The translations under genes and the position numbers were made by a program. A DNA stretch of 64,000 nucleotides from Darksidea phi (Eukaryota > Ascomycota > Dothideomycetes > Pleosporales > Lentitheciaceae): the NCBI GenBank assembly GCA_030770425.1, contig JASJFT010000039.1, positions 62,001 through 126,000 on the forward strand, in the 5' to 3' direction. The notes under the pieces are model-generated. The model was not told the DNA's origin. It was given only the letters and a program-made list of their open reading frames with translations, and did not search any database. Numbering within the stretch: position 1 is the first letter of the stretch; every line of letters begins with the position of its first letter. Positions 22,467-34,008 of the stretch are shown here, piece after piece.

Positions 22467-24359
22467 CTAAACCAGACTCTTCCTAGGACGTCCAGCGGAC
22501 CGCTTCTTCTCCAGCGGCGCTCCCATTCCTCCCATTCCTCTATCGGCGATCGGTGTCGATACCGTAGGTGTCGCATCTCCACTTTTGATCCTCCTGTCCT
22601 CGGCCTCAGTTTCCACGCCTTCTCTCGGCAGCCTAAATGCCAGATAGGTTTCCTCGGCTCGTCTGCATGTGTCGAAAATATCGTTCATGTATTTGTCCAC
22701 CACATCCGGCGGTCGGACTGCGCGCGGCAGAGACTGTAGAACCTCGGTGCTATTGCTGAGGATGTGGACCGTGAGAGGCTGGTAGAATTCAATGTCTTTC
22801 AGGTCATTCTTCTCATCAAAATCCTCGATCCTAGGTGGTGGGATGTAAGGCGTCACTGGCGGGGCCGGGGTTGACACAGATCCCGGTGTCATTGTGTTGT
22901 TCTGGATTGGTGCCATGTTCCCGGTGATCGGTACAGGCGCATTCGGTGTCGCGTTCGGAGTTGGTCCCGCTGGAGGGATTGGCGCCACTTTCGGAGCAGG
23001 TGTAGATGGGACCTTCACCTTCTCGTCTGGTTTCGGCTTTGACTTCATCTTAGTTATCAGGAAGGAGAACTTTGCTCCTTGGCTAGCATTAAGCCATTCC
23101 ATAAAACTGTACGAAGGGAAGTAGAACTTGTCTCCGTTGCCTTCTACAAACTCAAAGACTAACGGACGATACGTCAACCTTGGTGGCTGACTGGTGGGCA
23201 TATACTGGGGTTGCTGGTATTGTTGGGGTTGGTTATATCCATGACTGTGTGTAGTTGGGTATGCCGCATTGTGAGGAGGCGCAGGCACCATCTGTGGTTG
23301 GTAGGTTTGCGGAGGAGCAGAGCTGTAGGGTTTCGGAACAGGGTGCACAGGTTGTGGTGGGACTTGCATTGGCGGTAGTGGTTGCGGAGGCGGTAGTGGT
23401 TGCGGAGGCGGTGGGGCAACGACTGGCTTCGGCGGAGGAGGCGGAGGAGGCGGAGCAGGAGGGTGTGCCTTCGCTGCCTCTTTCTGCTTCTGCATTATGT
23501 TGGTCAATTCGTTAATGTGACCTTGGAAGAACTCTAGCTGCTGCTTGGTGGCTTGACCCGCCGCAACGATCTTCATCACCGCCTTTAATTCCGGATCTTG
23601 TCCCGCCCGCTGTGCTAACATGTGAATAACAGGATCAGGCGCAGGCGTCTGATTTGCTTGGGGGGCCGGCTGGGGGGGCTTCTGCGGTACAGGTTTGGGT
23701 TGTGTCGGTCGCGGTTGTGGCGTCGATTGGTACGGTGTCGCGGGCGAATTATTGTATTGATATGGACTGTGCTGTGTGTGGGTCGGCCACTGCCCGTACG
23801 GAGACGGTTTCTTCGGTAGCTGTCTGGCTACCTCACGCGGGCCGTAGAGGCGGATTGGGAACGTATGCGGTTCAATCACCAGCTGTGCCTCGCCCACCAG
23901 AGGGAAGTTGCGCACAATCTCCTTCTGCCGCTGCATGTTCTGCTTGTCCTCCTCGGTGCGGTCAGCCACCTTCTTCGGCGGGGTGAAGAAGGCGTGGAAC
24001 AGACGGAAGTTCACGCCTGATATCCATACTGCGCGCGACCGCTGAAGGGAGGCGCTGAGCACGCCGCTCTGCTGTATGTCCTGGTATTCGTACGGGGAGA
24101 GGTCGAGTGGCTGCGGGACTGGAAGCGTTGGCAGCGCCTGTCCTTCGGCTAGGCGGACAGGCAGTTGATGCTTCGAGGGTTGCTGTGGAGTTTCAGCACC
24201 TGTGGCCGGCACTACATCCTTCGTGGGAACGAGACTGGCGCGTTTGCGCTTCAACGACCTCGAGGACTGCTTGCTAGGCGTCTCCGCTGGCGTCTCTGGA
24301 GGAGCTTGAGCGGCCTCCTCGCGAGCGCGCGCTCTCGTGGACCGTCGGGGCTCAGACAT
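22467..24359 (-). CDS. SWC3: SWR1-complex subunit Swc3
   Basis: Subunit of the nuclear SWR1 ATP-dependent chromatin remodeler that exchanges H2A for H2A.Z. Single exon, 630 aa. N-terminus: basic, RRSTRARAREE and a SLKRKRAS nuclear-localisation-like patch. Conserved Swc3 domain at about residues 85-180, with SGVLSASLQRSRAVWISGVN, FHAFFTPPKK and IRLYGPREVARQLPKK. The centre (about 190-410) is a very Pro/Gln-rich disordered region. A second conserved block near residue 420-450 contains PLVFEFVEGNGDKFYFPSYS. The C-terminus is helical and basic, ending KKRSAGRPRKSLV, an AT-hook-like GRPRK. It is much longer than a typical domain-only protein because of the proline tract. Divergent with the Cys-rich surface protein gene. 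After the TAG stop the frame remains open for 64 codons. Confidence 0.88.
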   Translation of the reverse strand: MSEPRRSTRARAREEAAQAPPETPAETPSKQSSRSLKRKRASLVPTKDVVPATGAETPQQPSKHQLPVRLAEGQALPTLPVPQPLDLSPYEYQDIQQSGVLSASLQRSRAVWISGVNFRLFHAFFTPPKKVADRTEEDKQNMQRQKEIVRNFPLVGEAQLVIEPHTFPIRLYGPREVARQLPKKPSPYGQWPTHTQHSPYQYNNSPATPYQSTPQPRPTQPKPVPQKPPQPAPQANQTPAPDPVIHMLAQRAGQDPELKAVMKIVAAGQATKQQLEFFQGHINELTNIMQKQKEAAKAHPPAPPPPPPPPKPVVAPPPPQPLPPPQPLPPMQVPPQPVHPVPKPYSSAPPQTYQPQMVPAPPHNAAYPTTHSHGYNQPQQYQQPQYMPTSQPPRLTYRPLVFEFVEGNGDKFYFPSYSFMEWLNASQGAKFSFLITKMKSKPKPDEKVKVPSTPAPKVAPIPPAGPTPNATPNAPVPITGNMAPIQNNTMTPGSVSTPAPPVTPYIPPPRIEDFDEKNDLKDIEFYQPLTVHILSNSTEVLQSLPRAVRPPDVVDKYMNDIFDTCRRAEETYLAFRLPREGVETEAEDRRIKSGDATPTVSTPIADRGMGGMGAPLEKKRSAGRPRKSLV

Positions 24360-24895
24360 GGAGCTGCGCGCGCGATTATGCAGCGGCCGTGATAAAGATC
24401 ACGTCGGATCTAACCTCGCGTGCTCGGCACATTCCTTAATCACGCTAGCTTGTTATGGTAAGGCGTCGGGCACTTCCAAGCCTACCGTTAACGTGCTTCG
24501 TAGCCGTGTCAGTTCGGAGGATCGTTAAAGCAATACAGCGCCGCTGCTCGCACGCGTCTACACTTAGTTACCCTCGCAATGTAAACCATCAAGGGAGAGT
24601 GGTGGAGCCAAAGAAAGGGCAATTATCGCCATCTTGCGAGGCTGGCTCTTAAAAAGTCAAAGAAAGGGGCGCTGTAGGAACGCTAATAATCCAAGTCAAC
24701 GCGACGGGAAATGATCCTACAAATAAGTCGTTTTCCTGCACAACAGTGGACCACTCACGTCACCGAGCCCGGCCGGGATACATAGACGGATCATACGGCG
24801 CTCATGCCTTCTCCACCGGCCGGTTTTCAGATCCTTTCTTCCTTTGCTTCCATCTTGTCTCTCCTTCATACATCTGGGACCCACGCTCCATCACA
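24360..24895. promoter_or_regulatory. Divergent promoter, SWC3 / Cys-rich membrane protein
   Basis: 536 bp separate two divergent start codons, so both promoters must lie here. No TATA box stands out. A CT-rich leader (CTTCCTTTGCTTCC) precedes the plus-strand start. Confidence 0.6.
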
Positions 24896-26002
24896 ATGTG
24901 TTCTTTGATAGGCTTTGCGAGTGTGCTTGCGCTTTTATCTCGTACTGTCGCTGCCGATTGTTTCTTCCCCAACGGAGATGTAGCGGGTTCTGACACTGGT
25001 TGGTGACATTCTTACACTGAACCGTTCGTTCGCTGACGGTTGCTAGCTTGCAACCCAAATGCTCTCGTCTCAGCGTGTTGTTTTGACGTGCGTTCGCCAC
25101 GTCCATATCCGATGTCAATTGATCGCTAACAGTCGCGCAGGGTCAAGCTTGTCTATCAAATGGTCTCTGTGTCTCGGGTAAGACACGACTAAGGTTGCCG
25201 ATGAGGAAATAATCTAACGCAGGGCGTAGACCCCCATAACGAGACTCTCGCGCGACTTCATCGCGGGACTTGCACGGACAAAGCGTGGAAGTCGGGTAAC
25301 TGCCCAAGGCAATGCCTAGACATCGACAACAACGGCGTACCAGTCTACAGCTGCAATTCAACCTCAACCGATTCCTATTGTTGCTTCGATAACTGCCAAT
25401 GCAACAACAACCAATTCGAGACATTCTCCTTCCCAGACACCGACGTCTCTACGTTGACCATCATCGGAGAGAGCTTCACGCAAACCCGTACATCTTCGTC
25501 CTCTGCAAGAGCGACATCAACAACCCCCGCATCCGCGACAACGACCGGCGCGACCGATACTGCTGCCACTACCCCAGGGTCCATCATCCCCACCTCAACC
25601 GCCGCTGCGGAATCCGACTCATCGAGCAAAACCGCGATTGGGGTCGGAGTCGGCATAGGCGTCGGAGTAGCCATCCTAATAGGCGTCGCTTTCTTCTTCT
25701 GGCGCCGGAAGAAGCGCAACGACGCAGAGAAACCCCCATACACCGAAACCGCCGGAAAGCCGGTGGAAATGTACAGTCCAGCGTACTATGCCGGTCTCGA
25801 AAAGTACGCACAATATGCCGATTCTTCTGCATCTTCCAATCAAAGGTTATTTTGCCATATCTTGGCTGTCAATTCTGAGCTGACTAGAATTTCGTATAGT
25901 CCGAATGGTCAACCTGCAGTCGAACTGTCTTCCGAGCCGATGGCTCCTGTTGAGCTCCCCGCTAGCCCGCGCGGTGCACCGTCCTCGAAAGTCGGTATCT
26001 AA
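24896..26002 (+). CDS. Cys-rich single-pass surface protein
   Basis: Exons 24896-24998, 25047-25087, 25141-25177, 25230-25845 and 25900-26002 give 900 nt and 299 aa. Three small introns split the cysteine-rich ectodomain; the fourth (54 bp, CTGAC branch) is also open in frame. Residues 1-20 form a signal peptide (GFASVLALLSRTVAA). The ectodomain has an ordered cysteine pattern (ACNPNALVSACCF, CLSNGLC, GTCTDKAW, NCPRQCL, SYCCFDNCQC). A Ser/Thr-rich stalk follows, then one glycine/valine-rich membrane helix (VGVGIGVGVAILIGVAFFFW) with a basic RRKKR stop-transfer, and a short cytoplasmic tail. The family is common among Dothideomycete hypothetical proteins. The layout resembles wall-stress sensors (Mid2/Wsc-like), but that is only an architectural analogy. 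The first donor (GTTGGT) is weak, so that junction is the least certain. Confidence 0.75.
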
Positions 26003-26659
26003 ATGAGCAAACGAATTCGAGGTCGAAAAGATCATTTCCAACATCCATAAACGTAACCTTCCAACTACCTCCTGTGAACGTGTAATCGCCGCGATACGAT
26101 CCGTCCAGTAGAATAGCTACCGGACAGTCACAAAAACCTTCCGGCCTAAGCCGCGACCTCTACCACCACCCCAAGGCAGAATTTCGCACGAGTAGTAAGA
26201 CCTCTAGCGAGGCGGCATACGAGCACCCAATTTTTATACCCTTTCACTTCCATTCACGATCCGCATCACATTCCTCAGCGCTATACTCCTAGACTAGCTA
26301 TATGTAATCACATATAAGACATTCCCACTTCCTCCACAAACCCACCCACGACCATCTATCTCCCCGAATAGCGTCAAGCTGCGCGCCCTAACTAAAAGTA
26401 CACCACACCCACTCCGTCCAAGCCCCCCATCGCATAACCCCGCGCCCTCCCCTTATCTTACATCAAACACATATGTAACCGCATCCCGCTCTAAGCTTCT
26501 TAACCGCCAACTGCTATGTAATGCGCATAACGCTACGCGGACCCCGAGTTTGGGGCCGAGTTTATGTGGTCTGACTGGATTGACGCGCGCTGTATAGTTC
26601 TTTTCCTTTCTCTTTCCCTCATTTTTCCCTTTCCTCTTCCTTTCCTTTTTCCCTTTCTT

Positions 26660-26692
<33 letters not shown>

Positions 26693-27058
26693 TCCCTGGA
26701 TGGAGAAAAGTTTGGGCGTCAAGCTTTCGGCAACGCTTAGCCCTGTGGGTGGGTTGGTATGATATAGTGCTTCTATAACATTTTGACGCATTTGATAATC
26801 GGATGATTGGATATTTGTTGGAGTGACTGTGTGAGTGCGTTTCCTTGACTTTGTGTCTAGTACATGGTTGATAGGAGGAAGCAGGATAGTTTAGTGGTAA
26901 GACCATAATCATGTTTGCTGGGTTCCTTTGGTGCGCCTTTCTATTCATCAGTACACAGTCAGTGGTCAGTATAAAGCAATCACCCCTGGAATATCCATAC
27001 ACAAGGCACATACATCCCACCAGTCCTAACTCCGCCCTAGAGAAACCCCACCTCACCT
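26003..27058. other. Convergent intergenic region
   Basis: About 1 kb between convergent genes. Contains a long polypyrimidine/CT microsatellite and otherwise AT-richer sequence. No gene supported; the minus-strand frames across the CT repeat are low-complexity artefacts. Confidence 0.6.
26599..26697. repeat. Polypyrimidine tract with (CT)n and T run
   Basis: Almost 100 bp of nearly pure pyrimidine on the plus strand, with about 12 CT dinucleotides (26661-26684) followed by a T run. Likely slippage-prone and able to form triplex-like DNA in principle. Confidence 0.95.
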
Positions 27059-28499
27059 CTATTCGACATCCAGCCCCGGCATAAAACTCTTCTTCTTGAG
27101 CGCCCTCCTCAACGCAAGAGCAACTTGCGACCACCCCACTACCTCATTATGACCGCCATATCTCACAATCTCCATCTCGACGCTGCGCTCACCATTCGCA
27201 TCCTCCACCCGTCTGTACGCAAAAGCGCCTCTCTTGACGCGCTCTCCGCCATGAATACTCCTCCGTTCCTCTGTCGCCGAGACGCCTTCTTCGGTTAGCA
27301 GCGCTGACTCGAGAGGGGTGTAGAGAGCCTCGCTGAGCTGGAACGTAATATCTTGGTCGTTGCGCGCATGCAGGATAGTTATATGAAGAGGCGTTTTTGA
27401 TGCGGAAGTTGAGGAGATGAGGGCTTGAAGGCGGGGTAGTGTTGGCCAGTGGTCGATGATTTTGCCGGACAAGTATCGCGCTATTTTGGGGTAAGGCGCG
27501 AGAGGCGAGAGGATAGGGATTACGCCTCCGATCTTGTAGGTCTGGAGGAGTTGCGTGAGATCGGTGAAGGGTGCTACTAGGACGATGCCTGCGAAGCTTT
27601 GCGGTCCTTTGGCAACGGGAGACGGCTTGACGATGTCGGTGGGCAATTGTGGGCAATTGGGGTCTGCGAAGTAGAGCGCTGAGGCGGCGGTTACGGCTGT
27701 GCCTAGACTTTGGCCGAGGAGGACGGTTTGCGATGAGGGGTGTCTGAGGTCTTTTGTGATGTATGAAATAAGTGATATGCCGTCGGTTATAAGGCCGGTT
27801 TCCGTGGGTACGTAGGGAGGGTTGTTGAGTGTAGACTTGCCGAAGCCTCGATAGTCACATGTCAAGAGGTGCGTGTGCGGTATACCAGCTATCGAGCGGT
27901 ACGTCGACGGTCGCCAGCCCTGTGCTACGTGTCCGGCATTCTAGACAAGGGTCAGTTATATTCAAAATCTTATGCTCGAGGAAACCTTACCCCGTGGAAA
28001 TTCACTACAACCTTGCTCTTCACATCCTTCCTCAACAACTTCGCTCCGATCGTAGCCCCAAAATCCTCAACAGCCCCACCCACACTCTTCTGCGCAACCT
28101 CATGTTCATTCTCCAGGTACACATCTAGCGGAAGCACGTGCCAGCAGAACAGTTTCTCCCCATCACTCGTATCGAGCCAGAACGGCGTGACCTGGCCCTC
28201 TACACAAGAATCAGCCCTACTTGATGTTCCAAACACCATTACAGTTAGGTATCATACTCGCAAAGCCAAATTCCTCCGGATTCGAAGCATTATGCCAAAA
28301 CCCCGTGTGTATCCTATGCATATACAACGCGCTAAACATAAATTAGCAGTCCACCACCAAACAATCTTCGAAGTGCAGATTGGGCTTACTGCCGCTGAAA
28401 CGTAGCATTCATCAAACCCGCGACAAAGACCGCCCATAGAGCCCCTAGCCCAGCTAGTAGCCAATAACTCTTTTTTAACAAGGGGTGTAAAGACGGCAT
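27059..28499 (-). CDS. ABHD12-like alpha/beta-hydrolase, membrane-anchored
   Basis: Serine hydrolase, probably a lipase-type enzyme. Minus-strand exons 28499-28390, 28331-28258, 28199-27991 and 27940-27059 give 1275 nt and 424 aa; introns are 58, 58 and 50 bp. Residues about 9-31 form an N-terminal membrane anchor. The core carries the oxyanion region HGNAGHVAQGWRPS, TCDYRGFGKS, the nucleophile elbow GQSLG (Ser about 209), the acid in HARNDQDI (Asp about 326) and the histidine in YGGHNEVVGW (about 395), so the triad is complete. The order and the RGFGKS motif match fungal ABHD12/BEM46-like proteins, which act on monoacylglycerol or lysophosphatidylserine in the ER membrane in animals. The substrate here is not known. 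The internal insert before the histidine (about residues 345-380) is longer and more charged than usual. Confidence 0.87.
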
Positions 28500-29047
28500 G
28501 ATCGTTAAGTCGCTCGCCGCGTGCTATCAAGGTAGCGACCGAATCGGAAAAGGAATACAATTCTACAATATGATTGGCAAAAGCTCTTTCATCATCAAGC
28601 GCGATGTGAGAGCGTCGGAGAGTCGACTTCGAGATGGATGCTATGGAAGATAACTCGGCGCGCTAGCCCGAGTTAAGAAGTTGGGTATCCGGCTTGGCGT
28701 CTTGGGAAAGTATCGAACATAAAAGGGCAGACCCGCAACGGCTATCCCACAATATCTTCTTTGGAGCAAAGAACAAGTTACATTTTCATTGCATTTTGTG
28801 CATGGTATTAATCACTTGGTATCTGAACATGATGCGATTGCGAGTTACCTAGATGCTTGGAGAGAGGACGGGATATCTGATTCTTAATATACACCACCCT
28901 ATGAGGCTCAACGTACAATATTTTACATCAAATGGTCCCCAAATCGCCCAAACGTCCGTCTATATGCATAGCATCCCTATCCCTTGCGGGTTGTATCACA
29001 AGAAGCCTTCTCCAAGCCCACCTCATTAACTGGCAGCGACAGCTTCT
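28500..29047. other. Intergenic
   Basis: About 550 bp between two minus-strand genes: the MEF1 3' flank and the hydrolase promoter. No other feature. Confidence 0.6.
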
Positions 29048-31644
29048 CTATGCATTCCTGTCCTTCTGCTCCTTCTCATACTTCGCAACAAGCTCTTTTT
29101 GCAGCTGCGGCGGCGCTGGGCTGTAATGGCTAAACTCCATCGAAAACTCGCCTTTGCCCTGCGTGCCAGCACGTAGCTGCGACGAAAAGCCAAACATGCT
29201 GTTCAAGCTACAATCAGCGTACACGGTGAAATCTTCCGGACCAATCTCGGTATCGTTAATGACCGCGTTTCGCTTGTTGAGTAAACCATTGACGCTGCCC
29301 TGGAACTCATTTGGCGCGGTAATCGTCGTCTTCATCAAAGGCTCTAGTACCTGAGGAGCACCCTGAATAAAGGCCTTCCGGAAAGCTTGTTGTGTCGCGT
29401 TTTTGAATGACATTTCAGAGGAGTCAACGGCGTGGGTAGCACCATCGTTGATAACCATGGAGGCACCGAGGACCTTGTGGCCCAGCAGGGGGCCCTTCTG
29501 GCAAGATGCCATGAAGCCCTTTTCGCAAGCGTACAAGAACTTCTCAGAGATAGTGCCACCAGAGATCTGTTGTTCGAACTTGTTTTCGTCAAGGGATTCG
29601 CTGGGTTCCATCCAGCCGACCACGCGAGCGTAGTCTCCAGATCCACCAGTCTGCTTCTTGAGAGTGTGATCGAAATTGACGCGCTTGGTGATCGTCTCCC
29701 GATATGCTACCTGCGGCTTGCCCGTTTCGCAGTCCACCTTGTATTCTCGTCGCATACGCTCCACATAGATGTCCAAGTGTAACTCGCCCATGCCCGAGAT
29801 GACCGTCTCCTGAGATTCGGGATCGACATGTACTCGGAAAGTCGGGTCTTCCCGCGTGAATCGATTCATAGCTTTGCTGAAGTTGGGCGTGTCTCTAGTG
29901 TTCTTCGGCTTAATAGAAAGTGAGATGACGGGTTCGGGAACAAACATGGAAGTCTACATCGTCAGCTCAATGCTCAGCGAGTCTAGCAATGGAACTCACC
30001 ATCGTGAATCCAAGACCGCCGTCCGTGAAGGTATCACCAGACGCGCAGTCCACACCAAACACTGCGCAAATCTCTCCAGCACCAATTTCTTGCACCTCCT
30101 CCATCTCATTGGAGTGCATGCGCACAATCTTCGGAATCTTGACTTTCTTGTCTGATCGTGCGTTGAAGACATTCATGCCCTTCCTCAAAGTGCCCTGGTA
30201 CACTCGGATATATGTAAGCTGCCCGAAATTGCTTTCTTCCAGCTTGAAAGCCAGTCCAACGAATGGTAGCGAGTTGTACGATACCAGCTTCACAGGAGCC
30301 TCCTTCCGCTTCTTATCTAGTGCCATGTTTTCGACCTCGGCGGGGTTGGGTAGATAGTCGCAGACGCCGTCGAGCATGGGCTGGACCGACTTGTCAGCAA
30401 GCGCAGAGCCCATCATGACCGGCGTGAACTTCAGAGATATTGTTGCTCTTCGGATGGCGGCCTTAATCTGCTCCTGTGAGGGCGTCTGTTCATCTAAGAA
30501 GATCTCCGCAATCTCGTCGTCTACATCTGCCAATGTCTCGATCAGCTTCTGCCTCTTCTCCTTACATAGCTCGACCAAATCGGCGGGTATCTCGTCCTTC
30601 TCGACAATTATCTCTCCCTTGGCCCCTTCGTTGTAGATAGCCTTCATCCTGATCAAGTCCACCACACCCAGAAAGTGATCTTCGCGTCCGATTGGTACTT
30701 GGATCGCGGCCGCAGCTATATGGAGCTTCTGGTTGATCTGATCCACAGCTTTCCATGGGTTTGCGCCCATGCGGTCCATCTTATTCACGAAGGATATCCT
30801 AGGAATGTTGTACCGCTTCATCTGCCTGTCAACTGTGATGGTTTGACTCTGTACACCGCTGACAGCGCAGAGAATCATGACGGCACCGTCCAGCACTCGC
30901 AACGCGCGCTCCACCTCGATTGTGAAGTCGATATGACCAGGTGTATCGATCAAGTTGATGTGGTATTTCTCTTCCTTTCCGTCTTCCTTCTTTATCCAGT
31001 CGCAGAAAGTGGCCGCAGATTGGATGGTGATACCCTTCTCGCGCTCGAGGTCCATAGAGTCCATTTTCGCGCCGACGGCATCTTTGCCACGTACTTCGTG
31101 TATGCTGTTTATACGGCCGGTGTAATAAAGAACGCGTTCGGTCGCTGTAGTTTTGCCAGAATCGATATGCGCCTTGCGTCTAAATCAGCATAGTCCAGCC
31201 AGATGGTCGCCCATTCAATTCGAAAGGGACTGCGTCCTTACAGCAATACCAATGTTCCGCACCCTCGACAAGCGCGCCGCTTCGACAGGATCTAGGTTCT
31301 CGACGATGGTCTCTTGTGACAAGGTAGCGGGATCAGCCGTCGCTTGCTCCATTCTGGGTATCCCAATTAGCCTTCAATTGCTCTCCAACCCCCATCGAGG
31401 TGCAAGCTGCACCCTTTCAACAGCACACTCACACTGCTGCAGCCGCAGACTGCCATCTCCGCTGCCCGTGTGCCCTTTGATTATTTATCCATGCATCTGT
31501 CTTGGTTCCAGTTGTGTAAGCCGTGCGCGACGTCGCAGCGGTCGAAAGGGCGCATCGTGGAGAGGTTCGAGACGCTGTTCTAGCGGAATTGCGAAGACAT
31601 GTGGCCGCGAGCGATTGCGCCCGCATTAATGATTGTACCCTCAT
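29048..31644 (-). CDS. MEF1: Mitochondrial elongation factor G
   Basis: GTPase that translocates mRNA and tRNA on mitochondrial ribosomes. Exons 31644-31433, 31353-31242, 31172-30000 and 29953-29048 give 2403 nt and 800 aa. Exon 1 is an Arg/Ser/Ala-rich mitochondrial targeting peptide ([20 protein letters not shown]) that is separated from the core by a 79-bp intron. GTPase motifs: G1 AHIDSGKTT (about residue 109), [10 protein letters not shown] switch, G3 DTPGH, G4 NKMD. Domain II follows, then domain IV with [20 protein letters not shown] and domain V near [17 protein letters not shown]. The glycine-rich loop and [11 protein letters not shown] match EF-G1, not EF-G2, so a translocase rather than a recycling factor is expected. 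An in-frame ATG 8 codons earlier (31668) is an alternative start. The next gene upstream is transcribed in the same direction. Confidence 0.95.
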
Positions 31645-32139
31645 CCTAGATGATATGTGAAGGCACAAGAAGAGGAACGGAACGAAGGGACGACGCGGAG
31701 GTCTACTATGGTCCGAATGCTAGATGACACCAGAAAAAAGTTGAGCATGGATCTCGGGGGTCGGACCTCCGCCGACAACACGGTCACGTGCGAACGCGAG
31801 CTGGCCCCCCTTAGACATTTTGAGGTAATAACCCCATGTATAGATTCGGGTTTCTACACTTTTTTATTTATATCGGGCTGGCTTAGTATAACTTGTCGCG
31901 AAGTTGTACAATGCCCTCCCCTGCTATCCAGGAAATGAAGTACATAGCACCTGGTGCGCGGATTTCGAGCGGATTTCGAGATCATTTCAATCATTGCAAG
32001 ACAAATATGTCGAAGAAGAACGTTTCAGCTCATAAATTAAAATTTCAAAATACACAGCGAAGGTAAATAGGGAACCTCAGCCCCATAATCATCCCAATCC
32101 ATGCCAACACGACCACACTACAAGCATCACCATCACCAA
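31645..32139. other. Intergenic
   Basis: About 500 bp with the MEF1 promoter and the permease 3' flank. A CACGTG palindrome (E-box type) occurs near 31784 and a short direct repeat GCGGATTTCGAG occurs near 31957-31980. No gene. Confidence 0.55.
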
Positions 32140-34008
32140 TTAAGGACGAACCTCATGACGCTCCTCGCGGGCGTTTTCCTTCCCATCCAAGCCAATCTCT
32201 GTTTGCGTGGCATGAGCCTCGCGGTCCTCTTCAATGTGCTTGACAAGCTCCGTAACACCAAAGAGGTCGTCCATCTTCTCGAGGGACAGGGCCTTTGTCT
32301 CGGGGATGAGGAACCAGACGAAGAAGAACATGGCATAGCAGAAGCAAGAGTATATGATGAAGGCGCTACGAAAGCCGTTAGTGTAAGTCCGTACCGAGGA
32401 AAGAGGCAACTCAGAAACTCACCCATAACCATTGGCGCCTGCATCAGCCATCATGTTCGGTGTCGCACGCGCAACGACGAAGTTGAAGAGCCACTGCGTC
32501 GCCGCTGCAATAGCCACGTTGAGTGATCGCAACCGCGCAGTCGGGATCTCGGAGACATAGATCCAGCATACAGGGCCCCAGCCCCACTGGAAGAAAGCTG
32601 CGAACAAAAAGACGCATACGAGCGAAAAGTATCCTGCAGGCGGCACCGGTGCATTCTCCTTCGGCGGGGCAATACGCACATACAAGCCGATGTACAACAT
32701 AGCGGAGCCCTGTGCAATGGAGGTCCATAGTAGCGACCTGCGACGGCCAAGGGAGTCAGCAGCGAAGAGGAGGAAGGTAGCACAAGCAACCACTTTAACG
32801 ACGCCGTAGATGCCAGTTGCGAAAAGCCCGGTCGAGTTGCCGACAAGTCCCAGATTCTTGAAGATCTGTGGCGCATAGTAATTGATAGCGTTTGTGCCGG
32901 TCATTTGCTGGCAGATCATGAGGCCGATAGAGATCAATGTGCGCTTGCGATTACCGGGGATCGTGAACATTTCCCTGAGGAGATCGCCGAGGCTCGATCC
33001 ACCGATAAGCATACGCTCGTGTTCAAGTTGTTCCGCGATATCGCGAAGCTCGGTTTGAACGTATTCGTGCGTAACAGGCAAGTTGCGTACACGAGCTAGT
33101 ACAGCGCCGGCTTGATCCCAACGATCAGCCTTAGCAAGCCAACGAGGAGATTCTTTGTTCAGCGCCATGCAAAGGACAAGAAGGATAGCGGGCATGGCCT
33201 GGAGTGCAAGTGGGACAATATAGACGGCTTCGCCGCGGATGTGTAGGATCGCGCCGTAGTTGACCCAAAAGGCGAGCATAGTTCCGGCGGTGATGAAGAG
33301 TTGGTAGATACCAGTCAAGCCGCCACGAATAGCACGAGGAGCGTTCTCGGATATGTAGAGGGGGACGACCATGGAGGCACCGCCGACACCGACGCCGGCT
33401 ACGAAACTGCGTTGCTTATTAGTATGCCGTTGCAGAACAAAGCTCCCTAGTGAACAAGTACATACCGACCAACATACATGGAAGCAAGGCTTCCAAAGCT
33501 GCATGACTGGATAACACATCCGACGATAGTAACTAAACCATTAAACATCAAGGACGTCTTGCGTCCCCAACGATCCGCAACCCATGAAGCCAGGAAGCAA
33601 CCGAAAAGACATCCCGCCTGAAGGGTTGACGCAATGTTGGCTGACAGATCGGCGGCTTGAGTCTTGTTCAAGCCTTCGATTCCATATTTCCTGCATCAAA
33701 GTCAGCTAGTTCCATCCATAGTCCTCGCCCGAAAGTTAAGGTTGTGATATGGAATCCCGGCTAGGTATTCTGACGTACGCTTTGAATTCGGGTAGCACCA
33801 AAACACCACCAATGGTACCGATATCGAAGCCAAACAGCATGCCTCCGAAGCAGGCGGAGCAAGCCATCATGAAGGTGCGCCATCCGTAAATCTCTGGGGG
33901 GTCCTCTTTCATGGCCTGGTTCCTGATAATCTTGTACAGGAAACGGGCGCCGAGGCCGCCTTGCCCGACAGCGTAGTTGTTCATTGTGGATTGCGCATTG
34001 GACGCCAT
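32140..34008 (-). CDS. MFS quinate/sugar permease
   Basis: Twelve-helix plasma-membrane transporter of the sugar-porter family, closest by memory to quinate permeases (qutD/qa-y type). Exons 34008-33779, 33690-33466, 33406-32423 and 32365-32140 give 1665 nt and 554 aa; introns are 88, 59 and 57 bp. Signature motifs: [10 protein letters not shown] in the first helix, DRWGRKTSL between helices 2 and 3, [28 protein letters not shown] after helix 6, [18 protein letters not shown] in helix 7, DSLGRRRSL, and [16 protein letters not shown] at the C-terminal end. All the porter signatures are intact. The short cytoplasmic tail is Glu/Arg-rich. It starts divergently from the DUF2264 gene 1.28 kb away. 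Substrate could be quinate or another sugar-like acid; the sequence alone cannot decide. Confidence 0.9.

Noticed and set aside
22123..22470. 115-codon plus-strand frame rich in Gly/Ala/Thr
   Set aside because: It is the antisense of the 30-bp repeat next to SWC3 and overlaps its stop codon.
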